Positions 30,871 through 39,290 of a stretch of 64,000 bases of DNA are shown one piece after another (position 1 is the first letter of the stretch; each line of letters opens with the position of its first letter). The stretch comes from a virus, in the IMG/VR virus record IMGVR_UViG_3300005264_000830, positions 62,001-126,000 of that record. The stretch is one strand, 5' to 3'. The notes under the pieces were generated by a model. It was given only the letters and a program-made list of their open reading frames with translations, was not told the DNA's origin and ran no database searches. A program made the translations under genes and the position numbers.

Positions 30871-32301
30871 ATGGCAGTATTTAGAGTTGGGCCAACCAGA
30901 GCAATTTCTTCAATAATGGAAGCTTACTATATAGTAGATAATGGGGATACGTTATTTATAGATGAAGGAGAGTACCCAGAACTGCTTCATTTTGAAAATA
31001 AAGTAGTCAATCTGATAGGAAATACTAATTTTCCGGAAGAAGGTAGGATTTTAATTAATCCCTTGTCTCGTTCATCTTTAGGCTCAGTTAAGTACGATGT
31101 TCCATTAAAAATAAAGTACCCTGCAGCTAATCCGGCAATAACTATGCTTGTAGAAGGAATAAAATTTATAGGGGATCCTGATACTTGGACATATTCTCTT
31201 GTTTATTTTTCTGATAATGAGCCTGGAGATTTATCTCTATTAAATTTAATATTTAATAGATGTATATTAGATGCAGAAATCAACGGGGTTAGATATCGTG
31301 TAATAGAGTATGCTAATAGTAGTAATAGATCAGTTAATAGTATCACATTTAAAAATTGTGATATATTATGGAGATCTAATGATGCTTTTGGAGCTGCAGA
31401 TTGGCCAGCAATACCTACTAAAGTATTTAATAAATCAGTAGTAAATAGGACGCCTGAAACTTCTTTTAATGTAAAAGATTATATTTATACATATCAAGAA
31501 GAGAATGTAGTAGGTTATGGACCAAAATATGGAAAAACAATGGTAGAAAATCTCCCAAAACAATATTGTATCTCAGGGACAGTTTCAGTGAACGATGTTC
31601 CATCATCAAGAGAGATACGTATTTTTAATCATAGTAGCGATGCTTATATAGGTTCTACTGTTTCAAGCGGCACTACTGGTGAATACTATTTTGGTATGCC
31701 CTTCGGTGGTCTACATTATCTTATATGTCTTGATGATGTAGCAAACCCAAACTACAATGATTTAATAATGTCAAAAATCTCACCTGAAAACTTATCTGAA
31801 TATATCTTTACACCTCTTACAGTGGTTAATCCAGGAGCAGAAACAGGTGATATGACAGGTTGGACTTCTGAACTTGGAGGTATAGAGATTAGGCAAAGTG
31901 GCTATGAATCATCAAATTATTTTAGTGGTGGTAACTACGCTGAATCAATAGTGTCGCAAAGAATTGATTTAATAGCTCAAGGAATAGATACTGACATAAT
32001 AGATACTGCCTCAGATGCTTATGTTTTTTATTTATCTGCCATGACTAAAGTACATAATCAGAGTCCTACTGATCAGTGTTTTTTAGGTTTGAGATATTTG
32101 GATGCTTCTCAGACGATAATAGACACAGATATGTATTCGCCAGCTTTTAATAGTATTACGTGGCAAAGTCGAGGTATTATGCAGACTGTTGTTTCTGGTA
32201 CTAGATATGTAGATATATTAATGAAAGGGTTTCGTAGAACAGGTACTTATTGTAATTCTGATTTTGACAATTTAAAATTAGGGTTATTATATTTACAATA
32301 A
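30871..32301 (+). CDS. Beta-helix, Ig-like and carbohydrate-binding-like virion protein
   Basis: A 476-aa protein with start ATG after AAAGGAG, directly behind the previous stop. The N-terminal ~190 residues are paralogous to the preceding protein ('NGDTLFIDEGEYPELL', 'VNLIGN'). The middle (about 234-310) is the Ig-like domain ('ISGTVSVNDVPSSREIRIF', ending 'CLDDVANPNYNDLI'). The C-terminus (about 319-476) opens with 'NPGAETGDMTGW', the same module start as in the 7525-10209 protein, and ends in a jelly-roll-like fold. It is the last structural gene before the replication promoters. Binding to glycans is inferred only from folds. Confidence 0.75.
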   Translation: MAVFRVGPTRAISSIMEAYYIVDNGDTLFIDEGEYPELLHFENKVVNLIGNTNFPEEGRILINPLSRSSLGSVKYDVPLKIKYPAANPAITMLVEGIKFIGDPDTWTYSLVYFSDNEPGDLSLLNLIFNRCILDAEINGVRYRVIEYANSSNRSVNSITFKNCDILWRSNDAFGAADWPAIPTKVFNKSVVNRTPETSFNVKDYIYTYQEENVVGYGPKYGKTMVENLPKQYCISGTVSVNDVPSSREIRIFNHSSDAYIGSTVSSGTTGEYYFGMPFGGLHYLICLDDVANPNYNDLIMSKISPENLSEYIFTPLTVVNPGAETGDMTGWTSELGGIEIRQSGYESSNYFSGGNYAESIVSQRIDLIAQGIDTDIIDTASDAYVFYLSAMTKVHNQSPTDQCFLGLRYLDASQTIIDTDMYSPAFNSITWQSRGIMQTVVSGTRYVDILMKGFRRTGTYCNSDFDNLKLGLLYLQ

Positions 32302-32305
32302 TCTA

Positions 32306-32333
32306 TTGACAAACTTAATACTTGTATTATATT
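32306..32333 (+). promoter_or_regulatory. Promoter-like site P1 upstream of dnaN
   Basis: TTGACA at 32306-32311, a 16-bp spacer and TATATT at 32328-32333, in the gap after the last tail gene. The sequence closely resembles P2 80 bp downstream. Confidence 0.6.
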
Positions 32334-32385
32334 ACTCTCATTATGTTTTTATTGAACAGAAAGAAAAATAAATTTAAAATGCCTA

Positions 32386-32414
32386 TTGACAAACGATAAA
32401 ACTATGCTTATATT
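32386..32414 (+). promoter_or_regulatory. Promoter-like site P2 upstream of dnaN
   Basis: TTGACA at 32386-32391, a 17-bp spacer and TATATT at 32409-32414. It shares 'CTATTGACAAAC' and 'TATTATATTA' with P1, so the two are tandem copies of one promoter type. The dnaN ATG lies 80 bp downstream. The rest of 32302-32493 holds no gene and no clear terminator. Confidence 0.7.
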
Positions 32415-32493
32415 ATATTATGTAAGTAATAAACTAACCTATATATAAGTAGAATACAGATAAATTTATTAATAATTAAACAAAGAGGTACAA

Positions 32494-33618
32494 ATGGAAT
32501 TTTTTATCAAAACTGACGCCGTTCAGCGTGCCGTCAAGCTGTTGAGTGTTACAGCCAAAGTAAACACTCTTTCGTTCGAAGGTCAAATTTTAATTAAAAC
32601 ACTAGATGATAAGGTATTGTTTTTGTCTAATAATGGAAAGTCAGGAATTTCTTGTGAGATTCCAGCAAAGATAATAACTTCTGGAGAAACTACTGTAACA
32701 TACAGTAAAATGAAGTCTTTTATTATGACGTTCTCTCCTTGGGATGGAGAAACAGGTTCAAAAGATTTTCAGTTTGTAACTAAATCTCCAAGACTACATA
32801 TTAATGTAATAACTTCACTAGAGAGTGGATTAGAGACTAGTAGTAGTTTAAAATTAGATCAAATTAAGTCTTCTGCTTTTGTTTCTCAAGTGAAACTTAC
32901 AGAGCCAAATCTTATTATCAATTCAAGTCTTTTAAAATCAGCAATAGATAAAGCAATATATGCAATAGATCCTAGTAGTGGTATTGACTACGTCAAGGGT
33001 TTAAGAATGCTAGTTGAAGGAGAAACTATTAGATTTACTTCAACTAACGCAAGGGTTTTATCCGACTATGCTGTATCTGGTAATAATAAACTTAAAGATG
33101 GTGACTATTTTCTTTCTTATGAATTCCTTATGGGACTTAGGAGAGTATTAATAGACGATACTCAGTTATTTTTTGAAATAACTAATAAGAAAACTATTTT
33201 GTCTATTGATGATGTCATTTTCTGGTCTACAACACTATCTTATAAGGATTACCCAGAGTACATGGGCATATTTTCTAATTTTGATAAGACTGTGGAAGTA
33301 GATAGGGAAACTCTACTTAATGGTATTACTTCATTTGCTGATGTTTTAAATTCTGAAGATTATAATCGAGTAACAATATCCTTAAAAGACAATACTCTTT
33401 CTTTAATTGCCGATGATGCTTTATTTGAATACCCAGGAATATTGAGTAACGATGAGTTCTCGTTAGATGTTGATGGAGTAGACTTAAAAAATACTTTATT
33501 TTCTCTTGGAGATGATACGTTAAAACTTAAATGTATTGATGCAAATCATGGTATAATACTTGAATCTTCTGGTTTTGAAGATCATAAAGCCTATGTTGTT
33601 AATCTAAAAGTAAGATAG
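32494..33618 (+). CDS. dnaN: DNA polymerase sliding clamp (beta clamp, DnaN-like)
   Basis: A 374-aa protein, close to the usual 366 aa of bacterial beta clamps. The N-terminus 'MEFFIKTDAVQRAVKLLSVT' and the three successive domains with inter-domain strands ('LDDKVLFLSNNGKSGISCEI', 'LRMLVEGETIRFTSTNARVL', later 'TISLKDNTLSLIADDA') match the clamp pattern. It would ring DNA and tether the polymerase encoded at 60631. Start ATG after AGAGGT; first gene behind promoters P1 and P2. A C-terminal acidic or hydrophobic partner pocket cannot be judged by eye. Confidence 0.85.
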   Translation: MEFFIKTDAVQRAVKLLSVTAKVNTLSFEGQILIKTLDDKVLFLSNNGKSGISCEIPAKIITSGETTVTYSKMKSFIMTFSPWDGETGSKDFQFVTKSPRLHINVITSLESGLETSSSLKLDQIKSSAFVSQVKLTEPNLIINSSLLKSAIDKAIYAIDPSSGIDYVKGLRMLVEGETIRFTSTNARVLSDYAVSGNNKLKDGDYFLSYEFLMGLRRVLIDDTQLFFEITNKKTILSIDDVIFWSTTLSYKDYPEYMGIFSNFDKTVEVDRETLLNGITSFADVLNSEDYNRVTISLKDNTLSLIADDALFEYPGILSNDEFSLDVDGVDLKNTLFSLGDDTLKLKCIDANHGIILESSGFEDHKAYVVNLKVR

Positions 33619-33627
33619 TATATATAT

Positions 33628-34257
33628 ATGTTTAAAGAAGATAAATATATTAAAGAATTAAATAATGCGTTAGTAAGTTTAAAAGATGACAATTCTTTGA
33701 TTTCTGATAGAATAAAGTATGATAACTTATTAACTGCGTGTATATCTATTATAAAACACAATAATTACGCTGTTATTATGCGCCCTAAGGGAGCAAAAAA
33801 TACTAAAGTAGCTAAAGATTTGGTGGCTTTGTACTACCATTTAGCACAGTTCCATTTAGGACAAATTACTTTATATAGAAATGATAAAGTTGACTTTCCT
33901 ATTGCAAAACGTTTAGTAGAAAAAATGCAATTTAGTACTAAATTAGAGTATAAAGACGCTATTTCAAAGTGTGTACAGATAATAGAGGGGCTATTTAAGT
34001 ATCGAAAAGAGTTAAATCTGCATCCTAAGACATTCACTTCATTTAGTTTGTTTGGTCAAGATAAATTAGGATGGATAACAGAACGTATTTTATCTCTAAT
34101 TAATGACGAACTATATGATGATAGTGAGTGGATTACTCGTATAGACGCAGCAGCTGAATTATATGCTGAAAAAAATAATATTGAATTTGGGTTTCCAGAT
34201 TTAGAAAAACTCGCTAATGAGATAAGGAAAAAAAATGAAAAAAAAGAAAATAGTTAA
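33628..34257 (+). CDS. Unknown helical protein between clamp and RecA genes
   Basis: A 209-aa protein, largely helical and rich in Lys and Glu, with a charged C-terminus ('EIRKKNEKKENS') that overlaps the recA start. I do not recognise a domain. The start ATG has only a poor ribosome site, so it may be translated by coupling to dnaN, which ends 9 bp upstream. The central part contains 'KGAKNTKVAKDLVALYYHL' and 'SKCVQIIEGLFKY', with no metal or nucleotide motifs. A replication-accessory role is suggested only by its neighbours. Confidence 0.65.
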   Translation: MFKEDKYIKELNNALVSLKDDNSLISDRIKYDNLLTACISIIKHNNYAVIMRPKGAKNTKVAKDLVALYYHLAQFHLGQITLYRNDKVDFPIAKRLVEKMQFSTKLEYKDAISKCVQIIEGLFKYRKELNLHPKTFTSFSLFGQDKLGWITERILSLINDELYDDSEWITRIDAAAELYAEKNNIEFGFPDLEKLANEIRKKNEKKENS

Positions 34258-35299
34258 AAAAGAAAAATCTGCAGAAGAAAAAGCAGCCGCATTAGTATTT
34301 ACTAATATAAAGAAAAAATACGGTAGCGTAATGACCCCTCTTTCTGAGGCAGCAAGTAAAATCAAAACAATAAGTACAGGGTCTTTAAGTTTAGACCTCG
34401 CATTGGGCCGTGGAGGAATGGCCCTAGGAAGAGTTTATGAGGTATTTGGTCCTAATAGTAGTGGTAAAAGTACCTTAGGGGTACATGTTGTAATACAAGC
34501 CCAAAGAAGGGGGCTAAAGTGCGCCTATCTTGATGCTGAACAAGCGGTTGACCCAAAACTTTTTGAGAATTACGGTGTAGAGTCTTCAAAATTAGACTTC
34601 GTTCAAGCTTATGGGGGAGAACCAAATCTAGATATTTTAGAACAGCTTGTAAGGACAGGCCAATACTCAGTTATAGTTATTGACAGCGTTAGTGCATTGA
34701 TTCCTATGGTTGAAGCTAAAGCAGATATAGATAAAGATCATATAGCATTGCAAGCTAGACTTATGTCTAAAGCACTTAGAAAAATTACTCCATTAGCTGC
34801 AGCAAACGATACTTTATTGATTTTTGTAAATCAACTTCGTATGAAAGTTGGGGGCTATGGTAATCCAGAAACTACTACTGGTGGAGAATCATTAGGGTTT
34901 TGGTCTACTGGCCGTATAAGTATTAGAGGTCCAGAGGCTAAAGTAAGAAGATTGACAGATCTAGCTGGAGAAGTTTATGGACATATAGCAGCCCATGAAG
35001 TAACAAAAAATAAATTAGGAGAACCTTTTAAAAAAGCTAATCTTAATTTGATATATAATAAAGGGTATGATTTTTATAGTGAAATTTTAGAGATGGCGGT
35101 TAGTCTGGACATTATTGAGCAAGCAGGATCATGGTTTAAATATAACAATAAGAATTTAGCACAAGGGCAGATAAATACTTTAGAGGTTTTAAATACTGAT
35201 GAAAAATTATTTAATGAGATTAGAACCAAAGTTATACAGACTGTAGGATTGGAGGAAGCTTATGAGTTACATAGCAACCCAGGTCCAAAATATTCTTGA
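34235..35299 (+). CDS. recA: RecA-family recombinase
   Basis: A 354-aa protein of normal RecA length. Walker A 'GPNSSGKST' lies at about residues 72-80, followed by 'YLDAEQAVDP', Walker B 'VIVIDSVSAL' and the 'FVNQLRMKVG' and 'ETTTGGESLGFW' regions of L1/L2 and the core. It should form ATP-dependent filaments on single-stranded DNA for recombination or recombination-dependent replication. The lysine-rich N-terminus ('MKKKKIVKKEKSAEE') is longer than in many bacterial RecAs. Start after AAGGA, overlapping the previous gene by 23 bp; its own end overlaps the next gene. Confidence 0.93.
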   Translation: MKKKKIVKKEKSAEEKAAALVFTNIKKKYGSVMTPLSEAASKIKTISTGSLSLDLALGRGGMALGRVYEVFGPNSSGKSTLGVHVVIQAQRRGLKCAYLDAEQAVDPKLFENYGVESSKLDFVQAYGGEPNLDILEQLVRTGQYSVIVIDSVSALIPMVEAKADIDKDHIALQARLMSKALRKITPLAAANDTLLIFVNQLRMKVGGYGNPETTTGGESLGFWSTGRISIRGPEAKVRRLTDLAGEVYGHIAAHEVTKNKLGEPFKKANLNLIYNKGYDFYSEILEMAVSLDIIEQAGSWFKYNNKNLAQGQINTLEVLNTDEKLFNEIRTKVIQTVGLEEAYELHSNPGPKYS

Positions 35300-35624
35300 A
35301 GAATTATTTCCAACAAATCCATTTAAACAAATTTTTTGTGAATACTATATAAATTATAAAGGACAAAAATTATTTTTTGATTTCCATATAAAAAAGTTAA
35401 ATGTAGTAATAGAAGTACAAGGGCAACAACATACTAAATTTGTTAAACATTTTCATGGTACTAGAAAGAATTTTTTAAAACAAAGAGAGCGTGATAATTT
35501 AAAAAGAATTTGGGCGGAAGAAAACGATGTAAGCTTAGTACGGTTTAATTATGACGAAAAATTAACAAAGAAATTGGTATTATATAAAATAGATAAAGCA
35601 ATGAAGGACGGTTTCTATGAGTAA
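35262..35624 (+). CDS. Vsr/PD-(D/E)XK-like small endonuclease
   Basis: A 120-aa protein. The pattern 'LFFDFHIKKLNVVIEVQGQQH' splits into Asp40, Glu51 and Gln53, the D...E-x-Q/K core of very-short-patch-repair-like and DUF559-like nucleases; 'RERDNLKRIWAEEND' provides the following helix. The start ATG follows GGAGG inside the recA 3' end. The position directly behind recA suggests a recombination or repair nuclease, such as branch or nick processing. Homing-type activity is an alternative. The family call is from motifs by eye. Confidence 0.65.
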   Translation: MSYIATQVQNILEELFPTNPFKQIFCEYYINYKGQKLFFDFHIKKLNVVIEVQGQQHTKFVKHFHGTRKNFLKQRERDNLKRIWAEENDVSLVRFNYDEKLTKKLVLYKIDKAMKDGFYE

Positions 35625-35919
35625 TGAAAATCAAAAAAAGATGTATACAGAAGATGCAATTAAGTATAACAAGGACTGCCGTGATTTTACTTGTCTTAAT
35701 GATGGAACTATTTATAGGGAGTGTAAATACTGTAATTTAAGTTTACAGTGTAAACAGGTAGGTATGCTAGGAATAAACCCAATATCTATGGAGTCACATT
35801 ATTGTCCAGTGGTCGATCCTACAACGCAAGAGATAGTAGAATGGGAGTATTATTGTACTGGAAAGTATGATACTAGGCCATTAAATGAACGTCAAGATGG
35901 TGATGACAAAATATCATAA
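35617..35919 (+). CDS. Small cysteine-rich protein, unknown function
   Basis: A 100-aa protein, overlapping the previous gene by 8 bp and following AAGGACGG. It contains several Cys residues ('CRDFTC', 'CKYCNLSLQC', 'HYC', 'YYC') that could bind zinc, and an acidic C-terminus. No family is recognised. It lies in the replication operon between the Vsr-like nuclease and the helicase block. Confidence 0.6.
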   Translation: MSNENQKKMYTEDAIKYNKDCRDFTCLNDGTIYRECKYCNLSLQCKQVGMLGINPISMESHYCPVVDPTTQEIVEWEYYCTGKYDTRPLNERQDGDDKIS

Positions 35920-35927
35920 GGAATTTT

Positions 35928-36389
35928 ATGAATAACGGATTATACTCATTTAGAAAAATAGAAATTAATCAAGGATTTTTGGATAATATTTGGAAATTTG
36001 ACCCTACTACTTTAGGGGCACTAGATGATTTAACTATTAGTAAATATTCTATTGCATTGGCACAGTATTTAATTTTTTTTAGGTCTGAATTAAATCAAAC
36101 AAAAGCTACAATAGTTAAAAAGAAAAAACTATTGGACACTTCAATTTCGATGGCTACTACTACTACTTTACTAAAAAAATATAAAACTAAAGTGGCCACC
36201 ACTGAATATTTAATTACTACCCTTCCTGAATTATCAAAACTTTCAGAAGAAATTTCTCAGTTACAGTCTGAGATTACTTATTTAGATGGTGTAGATAAGT
36301 CTATAAGTGAATATATAGCTACGTTTAAGAGAGAATTAGGAAGACGTGAGAAAGAAATATTTGCAATTAGAGCAGAGAGGAGAATGTAA
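35928..36389 (+). CDS. Coiled-coil protein upstream of DnaB
   Basis: A 153-aa protein with start ATG after AAGGA. Residues from about 45 to 150 are dominated by Leu/Ile/Lys/Glu heptads ('LSEEISQLQSEITYL', 'FKRELGRREKEIFAI'), so a coiled coil is likely. Its last base is the first base of the dnaB ATG. A helicase-loader or helicase-partner role is possible from location, but there is no AAA+ motif and no recognised family. Confidence 0.6.
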   Translation: MNNGLYSFRKIEINQGFLDNIWKFDPTTLGALDDLTISKYSIALAQYLIFFRSELNQTKATIVKKKKLLDTSISMATTTTLLKKYKTKVATTEYLITTLPELSKLSEEISQLQSEITYLDGVDKSISEYIATFKRELGRREKEIFAIRAERRM

Positions 36390-37801
36390 TGTCGATAGAG
36401 GAAGATAAACAACTTTTTTTACGCCCCGCGGATGAGAGAACTTTATTGTCTTATTGTTTTCAAAGTACAGACTATTTGTATGACTTGGCTACTAAAGTAT
36501 CTGAAAAGGATTTTCTTGCCAAAGAACATCAGATGTTATTTATGACTATGAATGGGTTACTACGTACCGGAGTGAATAAGATTGATATGACAATGGTAAT
36601 TAATCATGCCCAGGGTGGAGACATCATAGACACTATTGGTGGTGTAGGGTATGTACAATCTATAGGGAATATTGAGGCGTCACCTGAAAACTTTCAAACT
36701 TATGTTGATATCATTCTTGAGTCAAGCGCTAAATATCAAGCTTATAGGGCCTTAAAAAGACACATAGATAATATCAAAGGTAATGCTAAAGATGGAAAAA
36801 CAAGTAAAGAATTAATTAGTAGCGTGGAAGCTGATATGTTAGATATGTCATCACTTTCAATGCTTAGCGAAGATCCTATACGTTTTGGAGATACTCTTGA
36901 CGAGTATTTAGACGAAAGAAAAGATACAAAGATCGGAATGACTGGCATTTCAACAGGATATCCGGTTTTGGATAGACAAATAGATGGTATGATTCCTGGT
37001 ACATTAATGATTATTGCCGCAAGAAAGAAAATGGGGAAGAGTGCTTTTCTAACAAATATAGCTATACATAATGCGATTAGAGCGCAAGTTCCTACATTAT
37101 ATATAGATACAGAATTAACATTTTTAGAGTGGCAGACTAGGGCTCTGGCAAGAATTTCAGGAATAAAAGAAAGAGATATTAAACATGGTGGGTACACTGA
37201 TGAACAACAAATAAAATTGAATAATGCTAAGATGGTGATAAAGGATAAAAAACTGTTCCATAAATATATGCCAGGGTACAGTGTTGAAAAGGTGGTATCT
37301 TTATGTAAAAAATATAAGTTAAAAGAAGATGTAGGCTTGATCGTATTTGATTATCTAAAGGAGCCTGATTTATCTACTAATAATGATAATAGAAAAGAAT
37401 ATCAACTGCTGGGGGATATAACTACTAAACTTAAAGATTTGGCTGGTACATTAGATATACCGGTACTAACTGCTGTACAATTAAATAGACAAAATAATAT
37501 TGCAGATAGTGATAGAATAGCTAGGTTTGGAGATATTGTTGCAATTTGGGGTGCAAGGACTGAAGAAGAACAAAAAGAAACTGGTGAAGGCGCTGGTGAT
37601 TACAAACTTCATATTAAAGATACACGACGTGGTGGAAGCACACAGAAGGGTGGTATAGGTTTCAGGTTTTTTAAAACTAGATTGGATATTAGAGAGATTA
37701 ATCCTGCAGATCAGTATTATATTAATTACAGTGAAAAGGTGAGTGTTGACGATTTTGATGACGAAGCGTATGAACAAATGGTAGGAGATGAACTTGCATA
37801 A
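36389..37801 (+). CDS. dnaB: Replicative DNA helicase, DnaB-like
   Basis: A 470-aa protein of normal DnaB length. The N-terminal domain opens with 'ERTLLSYCFQSTDYL', followed by 'HQMLFMTMNGLL'. The C-terminal RecA fold has a Walker A-like 'ARKKMGKSAF' near 211-220, 'LYIDTELTFLEW', Walker B 'LIVFDYLKEP' near 317-326, 'LTAVQLNR' and the arginine-rich 'HIKDTRRGGSTQKGGIGFRF'. It should unwind DNA at the fork as a hexamer. Walker A has Lys-Lys-Met before GKS rather than the usual Pro-Gly/Ser. Start ATG after AGAGGAG. Confidence 0.9.
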   Translation: MSIEEDKQLFLRPADERTLLSYCFQSTDYLYDLATKVSEKDFLAKEHQMLFMTMNGLLRTGVNKIDMTMVINHAQGGDIIDTIGGVGYVQSIGNIEASPENFQTYVDIILESSAKYQAYRALKRHIDNIKGNAKDGKTSKELISSVEADMLDMSSLSMLSEDPIRFGDTLDEYLDERKDTKIGMTGISTGYPVLDRQIDGMIPGTLMIIAARKKMGKSAFLTNIAIHNAIRAQVPTLYIDTELTFLEWQTRALARISGIKERDIKHGGYTDEQQIKLNNAKMVIKDKKLFHKYMPGYSVEKVVSLCKKYKLKEDVGLIVFDYLKEPDLSTNNDNRKEYQLLGDITTKLKDLAGTLDIPVLTAVQLNRQNNIADSDRIARFGDIVAIWGARTEEEQKETGEGAGDYKLHIKDTRRGGSTQKGGIGFRFFKTRLDIREINPADQYYINYSEKVSVDDFDDEAYEQMVGDELA

Positions 37802-38633
37802 AAATAACGACATTTCATTTAGGGAAAGAATAGACACTGTTAAACAGCTAGTGGACCCTTTATATGTGGTAGAAAATTTAGGGTTTAAGATAGAAAGCGA
37901 GACGGCTAAAGAAGTTAGATGCGCTTGTATAGTTCATGGAGGAGATAACAAAACGGCTTTTAAATTAAATAAAGATTTAAAAACTTGGTGCTGTTTTACG
38001 CATAAATGTAATGAACAATTTGGGAATGATATGTTTGGTCTTGTGAGATCGGTTAATAATTGTGGATTTATAGAAGCCCTTATTTATTTAGAAGAACTTA
38101 CTGGCAGTGCAGGGGTTAGTAAAGACCAACTGATTGCGTATAAACGTAAAAGAGAAAGACAAGAGTTTATAAGATTGAATAGTACTAATGAAGATAAACC
38201 ATCAATAGTTGATGAAGAACGTTTAAAATACTATAAACTATATAGATCATCTTTTTTTGTGGATGAGGGGTTCGATACAGCAACTCTGGACCATTTTGAA
38301 ATTGCTGGTGGGTACTCTGGTAATGATGGGCTAGTAAGAGATATAATACCGATATATGATGATAAAGATAAACTGGTAGCGTACAGTTTAAGGGATATAA
38401 GGCGGGACGTAATCGATACGGATAAAAAATATATTTTAACTCCTGGATTTGATAAAAATTCAGTATTGTATAATTTAAATAAGGCAAAAGTTATTACACA
38501 TTTACCATTGATAATAGTAGAAGGATTTAAAAGTGTTTGGAGATTATATGAGTTGGGAATACATAATGTAGTAGCTTGTATCGGTGCAGGAATTAGTAAA
38601 GGTGAGAAGATCATACGAATTATTAAAAAATAA
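37788..38633 (+). CDS. DNA primase-like protein, TOPRIM domain truncated
   Basis: A 281-aa product. The zinc-binding part is clear: 'CACIVHGG' followed by 'WCCFTHKCNEQFGND' (CHC2-like). 'RDIIPIYDDKDKLVAYSLRDI' is the primase linker, and 'LIIVEGFKSVWRLYELGI' is the first TOPRIM strand with its Glu. The protein then stops after 'GAGISKGEKIIRIIKK', before the DxDxAG metal motif of TOPRIM. The matching C-terminal part of the domain follows in the +1 frame (see 38634-38760). The segment between is absent from the DNA. The ATG at 37788 touches GGAG; TTG at 37794, 6 bp after TAGGAG, is a better-spaced start. As it stands it probably cannot prime. Confidence 0.7.
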   Translation: MNLHKNNDISFRERIDTVKQLVDPLYVVENLGFKIESETAKEVRCACIVHGGDNKTAFKLNKDLKTWCCFTHKCNEQFGNDMFGLVRSVNNCGFIEALIYLEELTGSAGVSKDQLIAYKRKRERQEFIRLNSTNEDKPSIVDEERLKYYKLYRSSFFVDEGFDTATLDHFEIAGGYSGNDGLVRDIIPIYDDKDKLVAYSLRDIRRDVIDTDKKYILTPGFDKNSVLYNLNKAKVITHLPLIIVEGFKSVWRLYELGIHNVVACIGAGISKGEKIIRIIKK

Positions 38634-38760
38634 AGTAGAAATATCTATGGAAATAATAACAGAAACAGATGAAAATGGTAAGGGGTTAGACCCTGCAGAT
38701 TTATCAAAAGAGCAATTAATGTATTACTTAAATAACTATATAGAAAAGGAGAAAAATTAA
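38634..38760 (+). pseudogene. Detached C-terminal TOPRIM fragment of the primase
   Basis: In the +1 frame relative to the primase, the DNA reads '...YELLKNKVEISMEI' across the primase stop and then 'GKGLDPADLSKEQLMYYL', the normal ending of a phage or DnaG-like TOPRIM domain. A stand-alone ATG at 38647 would give only 37 aa and has a poor ribosome site. The best reading is a remnant separated from its gene by a frame-changing deletion that also removed the DxD motif. Confidence 0.6.
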
Positions 38761-38762
38761 AA

Positions 38763-38960
38763 ATGAGCTGTGTATGTCAAAGATGTAAAAATAAATACAA
38801 AGTTGATATAATTATTCCTAATTTTTTATGGCAAAAAATAAAACCGCAAGATAAATCAAAAGAAGCAGGTTTATTATGTGGAAGATGTATATTTGATCGT
38901 ATAGAATTATTAAATGAATATGCATCTTATAACTTGAAAAGAAATGAAAAGGAGAACTAA
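38763..38960 (+). CDS. Small zinc-binding-type phage protein
   Basis: A 65-aa protein with 'CVCQRCKNKYKVDIIIP' at the N-terminus and 'LLCGRCIFDRIELL' near the C-terminus, giving two Cys pairs that would hold one zinc ion. Start ATG about 11 bp after AAAGGAG. It is similar in layout to small conserved hypothetical phage proteins, but the function is unknown. It lies between the primase remnant and an OB-fold-like gene. Confidence 0.65.
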   Translation: MSCVCQRCKNKYKVDIIIPNFLWQKIKPQDKSKEAGLLCGRCIFDRIELLNEYASYNLKRNEKEN

Positions 38961-38962
38961 AC

Positions 38963-39289
38963 ATGAGTATCGTAGGCGAAAATTTTGTAACATTAGTAGG
39001 AAGTATTTCAAGAGGTACATATAAGGAAGTAGGGCAGTTTAATACTGGTTTATTTAAGGGGAGCATTTCAATTCCAACTGTAAAGGGGCATAACCAATAT
39101 ATTAAAATTGCAGGATGGCAAGAAATAGCAGAAGCTTTGCGTGATACAAGTAATCAAGCAGTCATTAAGATACATGGGCATATAGAAGAGAGTAGTTATG
39201 ATGGTAAATGTAAACACTGCCAAGCTCCTGAGAAGAAATATTGGACGGAAGTAGTTGTTGATAACTTTGTACCGGTGACGGAGGAGTAG
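38963..39289 (+). CDS. OB-fold-like protein, possible single-strand DNA-binding protein
   Basis: A 108-aa protein. 'ENFVTLVGSISRGTYKEV', 'GSISIPTVKGHNQYIKI' and 'QAVIKIHGHIEE' form the alternating strands of an OB fold, ending in an acidic 'VPVTEE' tail. A 'CKHCQAPEKKYW' insertion near residue 85 is unusual for SSB. It sits in the replication operon, where no other SSB is visible in this window. The OB reading is inference from strand pattern; another nucleic-acid-binding protein is possible. Confidence 0.55.
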   Translation: MSIVGENFVTLVGSISRGTYKEVGQFNTGLFKGSISIPTVKGHNQYIKIAGWQEIAEALRDTSNQAVIKIHGHIEESSYDGKCKHCQAPEKKYWTEVVVDNFVPVTEE

Positions 39290-39290
39290 T

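Noticed and set aside
1-32301. Diversity-generating retroelement acting on the large fibres
   Set aside because: No reverse transcriptase gene or template/variable repeat pair was seen in the window.
36742-37197. Minus-strand 151-codon frame
   Set aside because: Antisense to the conserved dnaB core; hydrophobic composition is a by-product of the codons.
38600-38660. Programmed +1 frameshift producing a full primase
   Set aside because: Even with a shift the DxD segment would be absent, because the DNA for it is not there.
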